A DNA stretch of 64,000 bases from Darksidea phi (taxonomy: Eukaryota > Ascomycota > Dothideomycetes > Pleosporales > Lentitheciaceae): contig JASJFT010000021.1 in the NCBI GenBank assembly GCA_030770425.1, positions 186,001 through 250,000 of the forward strand, written 5' to 3'. Positions within the stretch are counted from its first letter, which is position 1, and each line of letters starts with the position of its first letter. The notes under the pieces are model-generated. The model worked only from the letters and a program-made list of their open reading frames with translations. It made no database searches and had not been told where the DNA came from. The translations under genes were made by a program, and so were the position numbers. Shown here one piece after another: positions 38,349 through 48,521 of this stretch.

Positions 38349-40522
38349 ATGGACCCGTTCTCCGTTGCCGGTTCAGCCATCGGCGTCACCTCTCTCGGGC
38401 TGCAAGTATGCCAAGCTCTAATCCGATATTACGGGAATTTCCGGAGTTTTCACGATGAGATCGACGCAGTCGTAAGACGAACGGAAAGCCTGATGGGAAA
38501 TTTACAAGCGCTGGAATCGTTGAAGACCCGAATGGGAGATTACGAGGTATCTGTAAGACTACAAAAAACCATGGATACAGTAATGCTGGCGCTCAATAGG
38601 TTAAATGGGTATGCGAAACGATGTGGAGAGGCCGGAGTACCCGAAAACCAGCGAGCTCGAGCAAGGCTTGTGACGAAGAGGGCATTGTGGCCTTTTCGGC
38701 GAGACACATTACTCTACCTGCAGGATACGTTGGACCGAACGCAGGCTGACCTAGCGCTTGCTTTACAGATTCTAGGACTTGGAGTTGCATACGTTCATCT
38801 AGAAGCTCTAGAGGAAGTCAAGAATACCCTGATGAACCAAAATGACATCATTGAGATCGAACGTGGAAACCGGTCTATCGAGGTAGATTTGATTCACAAT
38901 CAGTCATCTCGATTTTCATCGCAGCTTTCTGCCATCGAGCGGAAGCTTGACCTATTGGTAAGAAAATTCTTAAAAAGATCATAGATCATTTCACTAAAGT
39001 ATAGGAGGTCTTACCCAACGTGAGCGCTATAGATCTCGGCGGGTTACCTCATTCCTCTCCAAATGAGATCGGCCATGTCGAAACGTTGCACCCTTCGCCG
39101 AATCAAAATGCCGAAAGCAATCGAAAATCATTTCGGGAGATCGGGCATTGGAAGAGCATGCGAAGACCAAAATGTCATTGCCACTATTACGCGCGGAAGC
39201 AGGTTCAGATCAAGTCTAGTGTTTCACGCTGGTTCTTATTGCCTATCCACACCGAAGACGCGTCGGACCATTTGCCAGGCTGCCCATATTTTGCAAACGC
39301 CAATCACACGCATACCATCGAAACACAGTTCATCTTAAGAATTACACGAACCTGGAATTATCATGTGAAAGTGGGCTGGACTTACGCTCAAAGATCAAGT
39401 TGGTCCACCATCTCGCCTGTGTTGCGTTTCCATCCTGTGGTACCGACCAGCTCGCCAGGTTTCGTCCCTTTCCAGCATTTGATGTTTGAAACTATATCAA
39501 GATCCATTGAAGAAGAGCATTTTACGGAGAGGCACAAACAGGAGTGGAAGTTCCTGCTTTCACAAACGTTGAACACGGTCAGGAACAACTTCAAGCAGCA
39601 ACGAGCTAGTCCGCTCGATGTTGGAACAGATGGGCGGAGTATACTGAGTGTGAGTCATCGTTCTTGGCTCTCAGATGTTTCAACATCCTAAATTGAGTAG
39701 TACGCTGTCGAATTAGCGCTCTTTCTCTGTGTAGAGGGATTATTTGAGATGAATGAATTTCCTAATTTCTTAGAGGACCTGGAAACTATGGGACTTGGAT
39801 TCAACAAACAAGGGGATTGTTTAAGGTAAGCAACACTTATAGATCACAACAATCTCGCTGAATATACAACTAGGGATCTGTTTCACTGTAACCAAAGCGA
39901 CACCTTTCGACTACTCTGTGATAAATATGACGAACACGATATGGCTCTCATTTACTCGCATGTCATACGTAAAGCCGGAAGTTGGAGCCTCCCCGATCTT
40001 TCCTCACTATCGAGGAGATCGCAAAAATTCTTCGATGTCATACATAAACTACTCTTACTCGAAGAATACGATATAGGTATGCGCCAAGTGCTTATTGATA
40101 TGCTTAGTTGACGTTTTACAGACTTCGAGGAAGATTCCCCTCTCGTCTCCGCCATTGTCCACAGATCGATGCCTGAGCTCCTGCAGATACTCCGATCAGA
40201 GCCGCCATCTTCAATCCACACCAGTCTTGCGTTCAAGAGAGCCTTATCCGCAGCAGTATCATGGCCATGTGGACTGGAACTACTTTTATCCAATCTACCT
40301 GGAGGCTTGTCTATCTTTGATGAGAACGAGAGCTTTCTTATTCACGATGCACTGAGGTGCGGAAATGGAGAATCGATACACATCCTTCTGCAAAACAACG
40401 TCTCCATCACCTCTGAGTCATGGATTACTGCTTGCAAACATCAAGACCTCTTTGAAGTCGAGACACGAAAGGAGATCTTCACATACATGGCTACATACTT
40501 GGCAAAGACTGGATGCAATTAG
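38349..40522 (+). CDS. STAND N-terminal-domain protein with ankyrin-like C-terminus, ended by an in-frame TAG
   Basis: Exons: 38349-38957, 39005-39649, 39701-39825, 39874-40076, 40122-40522. Phases agree, giving 660 aa. It begins MDPFSVAGSAIGVTSLGLQV, the standard start of the fungal STAND/ankyrin N-terminal domain, a helical bundle of about 200 residues. Exon 2 carries a Cys/His cluster (CHCHYY, then HLPGCPYF), as in relatives that lack an NTPase. Exons 3-5 hold helical, ankyrin-like repeats (LIHDALRCGNGESIHILLQ). The frame stops at TAG 40,520-40,522, yet the same frame stays open with protein-like sequence to 41,401. The stop therefore looks like a recent CAG-to-TAG change or strain-specific truncation. 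I found no convincing intron that removes it. The role may lie in non-self recognition, by family only. Confidence 0.75.
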
Positions 40523-41401
40523 CCAATATACTTCACACCTCAGCTGTCCAGAACCGCTGCTCAATGTCTTTGGGATGCAGGGTTTCCGCTAAACGATGAC
40601 GCATGCTACTCACCATTGTGGTCTCATTCCAGGCCTGTGATTCACCCACCATTGTCATGGGAGGCTATGGAATCGCTTCTGGAGTGGTTTTTTAGTAAAG
40701 GGTGTAGCCTTGACTGGGTTCATCCGCAGATACTCACCACTCCAGCCCACGCCATTGCGCGAGAGTTTGCACGGGCATGGGTTTACGCTTCTGTTGAACT
40801 AAACTGCCCATCGCCAACGTGCAGTGGGTTTATGATGACGATTCTACTTCGCGAGAATCGTGACGTCTGCCGCTGCCACTGTTCCGAAGGTGGATGCCCT
40901 ATTATTGGATGTATTACGAAGAGGAACCTTTGGAATCCCCATGCCAGGACTCGTGGCTTTCCCCATGAATTGCTGGCAAGACAAAGAGAGAATTTGATCC
41001 GGCATCTCATTTATGCCATAGTAGATTCGCATGATGATAATCATTGGATGATGCCTGCAATTACTCGAATCCTCACTTTCGACGAATTGGGCCTCACCCA
41101 CACCTGCTGTTATACGATACACGGAGATCCCTGGCCTCTGCAATCGAGCTGTAAAGAGAGAGACGAGACATACTTCGTGGAAATGCAGGATATTAAGCTT
41201 TTGGAAGATCTTATGCAAGAGTTTAAGGCCAAGTGGGAAGCACACACCGGCAAATTTCACGAATTCATCGACGACATCTGGAGGCCAAGAATGAAAGAAG
41301 TGTGCGGTGAAATCTCTGATATTGATGAATCGCAAATACAGAGAATCAAGCAGCTTGGAGTGAACCTTGATGAGGTTGAAAAGAGGAGCGTATCGGATTA
41401 A
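40523..41401 (+). pseudogene. Orphaned 3' coding part of the STAND-N/ankyrin gene
   Basis: In the same frame as the last exon upstream and with no further stop, this stretch encodes about 292 residues. It continues the ankyrin-like region (AAQCLWDAGFPLNDDACYSP) and ends in an acidic helical tail (ISDIDESQIQRIKQLGVNLD). It includes a Cys/His-rich patch (CRCHCSEGGCPIIGC). Without the TAG at 40,520 the whole protein would be about 953 aa. If the TAG is real it is untranslated; a sequencing error would make the gene whole. Confidence 0.65.
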
Positions 41402-43548
41402 TCGAGGAAAATCCCTTATTTATATGCTTACATGACATTTATTACTAGAATTCTTCTCTTTAACGGTAGTTTGTTAGGTTCAAATATCGTCAGCGTCTTT
41501 CGTAGTAATCAAATTGATGGCTGCTTCTTCTGGTCGCATCGTATGCTCAGCCGAGAGACAAGCATTCTTTCCCCTTTTCGAGCAGCTGCAACTGCGACAG
41601 TGTTGCGATAAGATTTTTAGGTGTTAACTTAGTTGCCCTTTGCTCTTTCTTATCCCTTGCTTCGTCTGCCGTTGCTAAAGTTGCCTGAAGGGTTTGTATA
41701 TCCTGGCGTTCTTGTGTCCTCTGTGGTTAGACGTATTGGGGCGCCTGCGTCTCTGCTTAGAGACATGTTAAGGAGCATTTGAAAGGGTTGTCATTGCACC
41801 CTGCTCTAGGCCCAGGGGCCAATCTTGTTAAATCCTCGCAGACCCGCCTGGGCCAATAACTACCCTCGAATACGCCCGTATTTTGAAATAAGAAGTAGTT
41901 GCGTATAGCATTAAATAGTACACCTATGGAGTTAAAGGACAACTGTTAGCGATCCCTGCTAGGGCTAAGGCCGCGATGGGATGGGGTAGGCGGCGTGGAG
42001 TAGGAGGATATCTCAGTAGCGAGAAAAGAAAATTGAATGGCTTGAGGCACTTCCATGTCATATGTATGTATGTAGGGCCGTAATTCCTGCCTATTATTAA
42101 ATTTGTCCCTAACGCTAATAGACATTGCGTGAGAGCGCGGATCTCCGCTAAAACCACTGATGAGCTATATTCGATGCCACATGTTGTAGAATTGGCTGGA
42201 TGCGATTTCAAAGGTGGCGTGGTTATTCATGTCTTCCTTCTATAGCAATAGTAGATAGTCTATAGCCTTGAGTATAGGTTAATAGGATTAAGGGAAAGAG
42301 ATGAGGAGGATACCTAGCGACGGGAGGGCGAATATTTTATAGATGTTAAAAGCGGCAGGTTCATAAGGCGAGGAACAATACCAAATATAGATAAGCGCAG
42401 GGAACACAAGCTACTAGACCAACGTCTGCGAGCTCTTGAAAACTCTCAGTTGGTTCTAAACAAAAATGAGAAAGCCAAGGTGGTAGAGGAGCACGCTCCA
42501 CCCCTTTTGGTCTGTTGATTGCAAGGGATGAAGTCGACTTGGAGTGCCGAAGACCCCTTCTACGATATACGGTGTGGCCGGTGTAGCCCAGGCGCAGGAC
42601 AGTGGTTCACGCTTAGTCAACATGAATATCATGAAGCAATCTAGCGCTGTGGATCGAGGAAGCTACCGGATTATCTCGAAAGCTATAGATCGACTTCCCA
42701 TTCGAGTTCCAGGAGGATTCACCCGCGAATGTCGCTGCCTTGAGTACCGTATTCATTGTTGCTAAGAATAACGCGTCCTTCCTGTCATACATCGGCAGAA
42801 TGCCACGTCAAGCCGAAATAGCCGACGCGCAGACTCCGGCGAATGTGGGTGCATTGTCGGTGGTTTAAGGCTTAATACTCCAGCTTTTGAACTTTCGACC
42901 GCCAGGCGATGGGTTCTGGTTTGACCGAAGCATGCTGAGTAGGCTTAGTGGGAATAATTCATGTTGGGAAGTAGCTCCGGGCTTGCTTATTGCTCCGCTC
43001 GAACATAATCCGATTATCCGTTATTGCATCATCCATAGATCGAACGAGCTCGGAACCGGAGAGTGTGCCATCAGATGTTAGGGGATGCTGAGGGCTCCGC
43101 CTCCCCATCCTGGTCGACTGGAAGACCATTTAGCATCGTATTAACAACTTCGGGGCGGTCTCGAGCCTTGTATGATGTTATAGAACAGAAGAACAGGGCG
43201 AGCTCTGATAAGTCTACAAAAGCGGTCGAGAGAAGAAGTGTGTATCCGAATGCTATGGAATGTAATCTTGCTTTTCAAAATCTTTATTGTGGCACCTGGT
43301 TTATGGAGATAGAGAGACCCAAATTAGGGTTAAGAATAGTATCTAGAAGGTGCGCAGCTAAGTTGTAGTAGATTTTAAAACGGGGTTATCGGTATTCGTT
43401 TACGCATTAGAGCACACTTTTGATGAACTAATATTTTATATTCTTTGAACGTTCTGACAGCGGCAGTCCGTAGCCTTGGCACCACCAACCCAAAACACGC
43501 AAGCTCAATGCACGCTCCACACCTTAAACATCCACCTCGCGATCCACA
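41402..43548. other. Gene-poor, repeat-relic region
   Basis: About 2.1 kb without a supported gene. Stretches near 41,750-42,350 are TA-rich and broken by stops. A short segment around 42,390-42,510 reads as coding-like (RREHKLLDQRLRALENSQLV) but has no start or extension. It may be the remnant of a lost gene or transposon. Confidence 0.5.
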
Positions 43549-44422
43549 ATGTCTACAACATTCCCCATTCGCCAATCCTCGCTCCCTCCACGCCCCTCAC
43601 CCCTCCCTAAACCCCAAGCCCTCCCACAACAACAGCAGCAGCAGCAGGCCCACCACAGCCAGCCCCATCCACCTAGAAGCAGCACAGCAATGAGCGGGAC
43701 TATGCCCGCGTCGGGTCCCGGCCTACGGTATCCTTCAAACAAGAAGACGATATATGACAGGAATCTAAATCGGAGTAAAAATGCAGAGTTAAGCAGGGCG
43801 TCTTTTGCGTATTTGTTTATCGAGATGATTGGATATGCGCAGCGGGGAGCGAAGGACGTGACGGATTTGGAGCAGAGGTAAGCTATGCCGCCTAGCTTCC
43901 TGCTTCCTACCACTTGCGATCATACTAACGCGGGGAAATCATAGATTAAATAACCAAGGCTACCCCATAGGAATCCGGCTTCTCGATCTCCTCCTCTCCC
44001 GCTCCTCCAACCCCCTCTCCTCCATCCGCCCCACACGAATCCTCCCACTTCTCCAGTTCATCGCGCAAACGCTTTACCGCCACCTCTTCGGTCGCCCCGC
44101 AGACGCACTCGAGCGCTCCGGTAGCGATTCCGCACAATACATGTTATTCGACAACGAGCCTATGGTCAATACATATATATCATTACCCCGCGAAATGAGT
44201 AATCTGAACTGTGCCGCATTCGTGGCGGGCATTATCGAGGGCGTGTGTGACGGCGCGGGGTTTCCGACGGAGGGCGTTAGTGCGCATAGTGTGAGCGAGC
44301 AGGAGGGTGAGGGGAAGGAAGCAGCGGGGAAGTCGATGTGGCCTGGCAAAACCGTGTTTTTGATTAAGTTTAAAAAGGAGGTGTTGGAGAGGGAGGAGAT
44401 TCTAGGGAGGGGTGGTGGGTGA
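43549..44422 (+). CDS. TRS31: TRAPP complex subunit Trs31 (TRAPPC5)
   Basis: Exons: 43549-43877 and 43945-44422 (67-nt intron, phase 2), giving 268 aa. Trs31 is a core, BET3-fold subunit of TRAPP complexes, guanine-nucleotide exchange factors for Rab1/Ypt1 at ER-Golgi tethering. The family signature spans the intron: KTIYDRNLNRSKNAELS, YLFIEMIGYAQRGAKDVTDL, then LNNQGYPIGIRLLDLL. Late in the protein come LNCAAFVAGIIEGV and TVFLIKFKKEV. The N-terminal 55 residues are a Pro/Gln-rich extension (a run of seven Gln) absent from yeast; a second ATG (MSGTMPASG) just before the core could be used instead. Confidence 0.93.
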
Positions 44423-44666
44423 GCTAGGGTGGAGGTGATCCCATAATAAGAGCATGACGACGAGAACGGAGGCCCGTTGATGCATAGGGCGGCGTTTGGA
44501 TGCAGGCATTTTCTGGAGTTTGCGCAGATAGTAGTGTATTCTACTAGCTACTAGATATCTGATGCCAAATGCAAGGAGCATAGGGATGCGAATAGACCTT
44601 ATAATGTGGACTCCTACGATAAAATCTACACGAAGAAAAAAAAACCCATAAAAATAAAAAATAAAT

Positions 44667-44799
44667 TGACCGTGCCAGGGGTCGAACCTGGAATCTAGAG
44701 CCGAGTTAGTATAAGTAAGTAGGGTAAGACTTAACTCTACATACCTCTTGATCACATATATCATCGTAGTCAAGCGCCTTGGCATTTCCCCACACGGGG
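44667..44799 (-). tRNA. tRNA-Arg(ACG)-like gene with an anticodon-loop intron and a 50-nt spliceosomal-type insert; possibly a pseudogene
   Basis: The minus strand gives a perfect 3' half: T-arm CCAGG-TTCGACC-CCTGG (B box GGTTCGACCC), acceptor strand CACGGTC, discriminator A, then a T-rich tract suited to Pol III termination. The anticodon stem CTTGA/TCAAG encloses CTACGA and then 12 more bases. This gives anticodon ACG plus a probable 11-nt tRNA intron after position 37. Between the AG after the anticodon stem and ATTCCAGG lie 50 extra bases (44,744-44,695). The 5' half is weaker: acceptor pairs 3-7 fit (CCGTG), pairs 1-2 do not (CC opposite TC), and the D-stem (GGG against GGC) does not pair. 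The A box is poor. So it is either a decayed tRNA-Arg or a variant one. Confidence 0.6.
44695..44744 (-). other. 50-nt spliceosomal-intron-like insert within the tRNA variable loop
   Basis: On the minus strand the insert begins GTATGT, has TACTAAC ending 10 nt before its 3' end, and ends CTCTAG. These are consensus 5' site, branch point and 3' site for a fungal nuclear intron, at a typical length. Exact removal joins TCAAGAG to ATTCCAGG and yields the standard five-base variable loop AGATT. Ordinary tRNA introns lie after position 37 and are cut by the tRNA endonuclease, not here. Confidence 0.7.
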
Positions 44800-44942
44800 G
44801 AATTTGAAAAAATTTGTAGATACAAATATATGATCGTATGGAAATTTTGCAGAGGGGCACACAGGGAAAATGTGGGGACTGCCTCCTCACCCAATCACTA
44901 GCAATATGTATGGCATTTTGTAAAGTTAGTAGCAGGATATCT

Positions 44943-46233
44943 CTACAGCGCCAAACCCACCGACTCGGGAAGCGTCTGATAAGCTCTCCGCATCAAAGTT
45001 GGATCATACCAACTCCCCATCCCATCGCTCTTCTCTAGCTGCCTCTTAAACTCTTGCATGGTACTACAAAAAATCCGCTCAAAAGCCTCTCCAATATCCT
45101 GCCCGCCCCACGGATACAACTTTATCCGCCAATCCGTCGGCTGCGCAACGAATTTCCACCGGCTATCCTTCACAACCCCCTCCCTCACCCAGATTCTGGT
45201 ACACAGATACGCGAACCTCGTCCGGCGTTGCCCATCGCATGATCCACTGCGTAGGACAGTATTTACAACGCTTTTCCGTAGGAGAGTATATACAACGCTT
45301 CTTCGCAGCAGCAGCATGCACACCTGTGATGGGAGTATGCGGCGGAAAAACACTAGCTAAGTTTTGATGTTTGCAGATCTTAAACGGAAGTGATGCGAGT
45401 AATTCTTCCAAAGGTGTTACAGACATGGTGCATTGCGGGCGGAACATATATGTGGAGCGGAGAAGTAGGCGGTCGAGCACGATTTTGGAGGTGAAGTCGT
45501 AGTCGAGGACTACGTTGGTGAGTTGGGAAATCGGAAAATAGCGGGTCCCGCGGCATTTGAGGGCATTGAGGCAGGCGCCATAGGATGGGTCTGAGAAGTG
45601 GCGGTGCATGATGGCTTCTACGAGAGGGGAGGAGAGGGTGTAGAGTGGATCTCCCGTGATGCCGAGTCTCAGTCCTGAATCTTGCTCGCTCTTCCTGGTC
45701 CAGAAGACTGTTTTTAGGGTCGTCCGGATGGTTAGGCTAGCTATCATCTGGTGCTTCTGTTTCTGCGCGAGTTTGACGCGAGGGTGGAAAAGTACACAGT
45801 CCGTACATCGCCAGTACTCCTCATCGAGATCCCTCTGCAAGACGTCCAGAAACTCATCGTGCCTGTCCCAGCCAGCACCCTTAGCTTTACTAGTATATAC
45901 CCAAAAGATTGAGCCTAAATTGGCCGCGAAAGTCTTGCATGTCAGAGCTAGACAAGCTTGTTCGATTGTGGTAAGATAGCCGGCAATGGCGAGGATAAGC
46001 TCTGTTGGCAGCGTCTGGATGGGCGTGCATGGAGCCTGGATGAGTGGCGTTATACTTGCGCGCTTCTTGCTTGTACTGGAGGCGGAGGTGGTGATAGAGC
46101 TCACGGTAGTCGCGTTCACGGCAGCCCGATCTTTGTCCGTGGGAACATACAATGGAGAAGACGCGTTTCGATGCATATGATACGTACAGCTGCGATGCGA
46201 TGTACATGGAAGTGAGATTACTGGCGATGACAT
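44943..46233 (-). CDS. F-box protein with Cys-rich C-terminal domain; apparent 1-nt frameshift
   Basis: Fungal F-box protein, likely a substrate adaptor of SCF ubiquitin ligases. The F-box is IQTLPTELILAIAGYLTTIE. A Cys-containing motif (YWRCTDCVLFHPRVKL) follows, and a conserved C-terminal region begins CKYCPTQW. The undisturbed frame stops at 45,163, just after NLGEG. Skipping one base in the C5 run at 45,176-45,180 restores the frame: VVKDSRWKF, then WRIKLYPWGGQD, to a stop at 44,943. Length then is exactly 430 codons. The extra base is either a homopolymer sequencing error or a true truncation. Start: ATG at 46,233 (MSSPVISLP); the frame is open up to an ATG at 46,386, which is possible but poorly protein-like. 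Confidence 0.72.
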
Positions 46234-46518
46234 TTTAGCGAATGCTTGGGAAAGAAGGTCACCAGCAAGATGCGCTCCGCAGGATGCAGGGTCGAACCAA
46301 AGTGAGATCACGTGAGCGTTTCTAACTGGCGCGCTTGGATGTTTAGCCAAGGTCGAGAGATACTCCCTGACATTGTGAACGGTCATGGGCAGGATATCAG
46401 CATCAGCATATCAGTCAGCAATGCGTGAGTCCAACGCCGCTGCAAATCTGAGCAGATTTCTACCTGATGTAGGCATACGTACAAGGGAAGTCTTATTATT
46501 GCAATATATGGACTCCTC

Positions 46519-47532
46519 ATGCATTCTCTATTTCGTCTTGATGTATATTCACCTTTGCCGACGCTTCCGCGTAGACAACTCTTACGTGTCACCCCTTGTC
46601 CAACACTTCGTAGTCCAAATCGCCATCCTCATCCTACCAGTCAGGAGGTAGGAGCCTGCCGTTTTTGGAACGCGACTGGAGCAACCTGTCCGAAGACTGA
46701 CTACCGATACAATACAACAAAGCACGATACCAGCATTCGCAAAGTTATTGAGTCGGCTCGAAGAAGCACGACGAGATCATCGACTTCGTTCAAGCTTCTC
46801 CAACTCTTCCAGAATGCCCAGGAGCGGCTAGGTTCTACTGTAGTTAATCTCAAGGTGAGCTCATGGTACGTTCTTGTACTCGCCGCCTTGACTGCTAGCG
46901 GAAAGCCTGGCCTCGCAGCAGATCTGTACCTCCACCTCATTTCGCAACCCGAATATGCGACCTCAGATTCTCGGAAGCAACTGATGCAGCGACTCCGAGA
47001 AACTTTGGTGAAGAGCGTGTCCGTCATTGGTGTAGCTCGGCCTTTAGAAGCAATCATGTGTATGGACGCCGTGATGAAGGAAGAGGATAAGGACGGAAAA
47101 CTGGAAGGATGATGAAGTGAACTATGAGCGCGGTGTGGCTTGGTTGAAGAAGCTGTATTCCGAGAAACTTGATCTTATCAACGAAATGTTCACTACGTAG
47201 AGGGACTTTGGGTGGATCTCCAATGAAATCACGTATGGTCTATATCTGTCAGACCATCGAGTATTAGACGGAGTTGAGACGGAGATGGTGGTGTTGAGCG
47301 GTATGATTGCACAGGATCTCCCTAGATGACCGGGTGGCACTTGCGGGCTTGTCAGGGGATCGGCTTGACGCAAAAGGAGTGTGAAGCTGTGCAGACTTGC
47401 GTAAGCTCCGAGTGACTCTCGAGAGGAGCCTCATGCTGACTGTAATATGCATAGATTGAAGATGTAGTGACCTTTGCTGGCGTGACGCTTGATAAGTTGC
47501 CGCGAGTCAAGGACATCGAACACGAAGCTTGA
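46519..47532 (+). pseudogene. Decayed gene of an AhpD/CMD-like family
   Basis: Protein-like sequence is spread over different frames. Frame 1 gives KVSSWYVLVLAALTASGKPG, then AADLYLHLISQPEY, then GVARPLEAIMC. Near 47,097 the frame must shift to read GVAWLKKLYSEKLDLINEMF. TAG at 47,198-47,200 interrupts it, then DFGWISNEITYGLYLSDH and EMVVLSGMIAQDLP follow. Near 47,325 it shifts again to TGWHLRACQGIGLTQKECEA. A good intron (47,401-47,454) leads to the last exon, ending at 47,532. The pieces, in this order, match my memory of fungal carboxymuconolactone-decarboxylase-like proteins (AhpD fold), whose role is unclear. Three lesions make it a pseudogene unless the sequence is poor. The 5' end is not defined; sequence before about 46,740 does not look coding. 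Confidence 0.68.
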
Positions 47533-47656
47533 GCTGAAGACGTAGATGTCTAGAAATCATTAGTTTGCGGTGGCGTGGAATGAGTAGACCTTCAGCATTA
47601 GACTCACAAGACAACCTTCAACTTAGCACAATACTTGCACCATGCAGAATATAGAT

Positions 47657-48310
47657 TTAGAAGAAGTCAAAGCCGTTCCACCAGCCGTACGCAAATACGG
47701 TTGCTGCATTCAAAGCCGCATATAGCGCTTGCATTTCCACCACACTCCAGATCCAGAGAGACGCAACCGGAGGCGCAGCCTTCATAACATAAAAATAGCC
47801 ATGTTTATTACCCGAATATACCAGGTAGCATCCTGCCGCAATACCTCCAACCATGAACAGGAGGTTGCGTATAAGTGGGTAGCGGTTCGAGAATTCGACG
47901 TGCGTGAGGTAGACGAGGACGAGGAAGACCGGGAAGGCGGATGCTGCTCGCTTGAGGATTTCGCTCCATATCACTTCTTCCCGGTACTGGTTATATACAA
48001 TGACATCGAGCGTGAAGTGTAGCATAGCCATAGAGAGCGAGTATAGGATCGCGTCGCCGAAAGGGCCGATGGGTTCCTCATCATCGGCGGTGAATCCCGG
48101 CCTTTCCTTCTTCAACTCCCGCTGACGTTCTTCTGCAAGCTCAAAAAGTGTCTTCCCCTTTGGTCCGGAGTAGTCGGGGTGCTTCAGGATGAAATTTACG
48201 CCGTCTTCGTCGATTTCAGTGCTCGGCTCGAAGCCGGTCCCACTGCCGATCGCATCGTTTTTTGAACTTTTCTGGCCGGCTGCCCGCCGCTCTTTTCTAT
48301 TCCCGCCCAT
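47657..48310 (-). CDS. Conserved fungal membrane protein, about four transmembrane helices
   Basis: A single exon, 217 aa. The N-terminal 90 residues are hydrophilic and begin with a basic MGGNRKERRAAGQK. They are followed by about four hydrophobic segments: LYSLSMAMLHFTLDVIVY, AFPVFLVLVYLTHV, LLFMVGGIAAGCYLVY, and a last one around VASLWIWSVVEMQALYAALN. The protein ends WWNGFDFF. It resembles a family of uncharacterised ascomycete membrane proteins (I believe the one catalogued as DUF7719); function unknown. It diverges from GPI12 with a 211-bp gap. Codon use and an intact frame support a real gene. Confidence 0.82.
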   Translation of the reverse strand: MGGNRKERRAAGQKSSKNDAIGSGTGFEPSTEIDEDGVNFILKHPDYSGPKGKTLFELAEERQRELKKERPGFTADDEEPIGPFGDAILYSLSMAMLHFTLDVIVYNQYREEVIWSEILKRAASAFPVFLVLVYLTHVEFSNRYPLIRNLLFMVGGIAAGCYLVYSGNKHGYFYVMKAAPPVASLWIWSVVEMQALYAALNAATVFAYGWWNGFDFF

Positions 48311-48521
48311 TATAGGACTCTATGGCAGTGGTCGAAGGTCGTCGGGTGGTGAACAAATAGAAGCTGCGGCTCTGCGGAGAAGAATTTCGGTTCCGCGCCC
48401 AAGCTCCCGAAGCTCGGATCATCAGTCCCTTTCACCCCTCCGTGATGGGATGCGCCTATTGTAAATAGCAAGAAAGCGCACCTTCGAGCTGCCGACGCTT
48501 CTCTACGCAAGCTTTACCGCC

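Noticed and set aside
40457..40543. Possible in-phase intron removing the TAG of the STAND-N gene (GTCGAG to CTCAG)
   Set aside because: The lengths keep frame, but the 5' site is poor and no branch-point sequence is evident; the other introns of this gene have good sites.
43524..43913. 129-codon minus frame over the start of TRS31
   Set aside because: Antisense shadow of the Pro/Gln-rich TRS31 N-terminus.
44402..44890. 162-codon minus frame across the tRNA-like gene
   Set aside because: It reads through the tRNA arms and T-rich flank; no protein domain, and the RNA structure explains the sequence better.
46234..46386. N-terminal extension of the 45-46 kb F-box protein
   Set aside because: Open frame but not protein-like relative to the family; the ATG at 46,233 is preferred, without proof.
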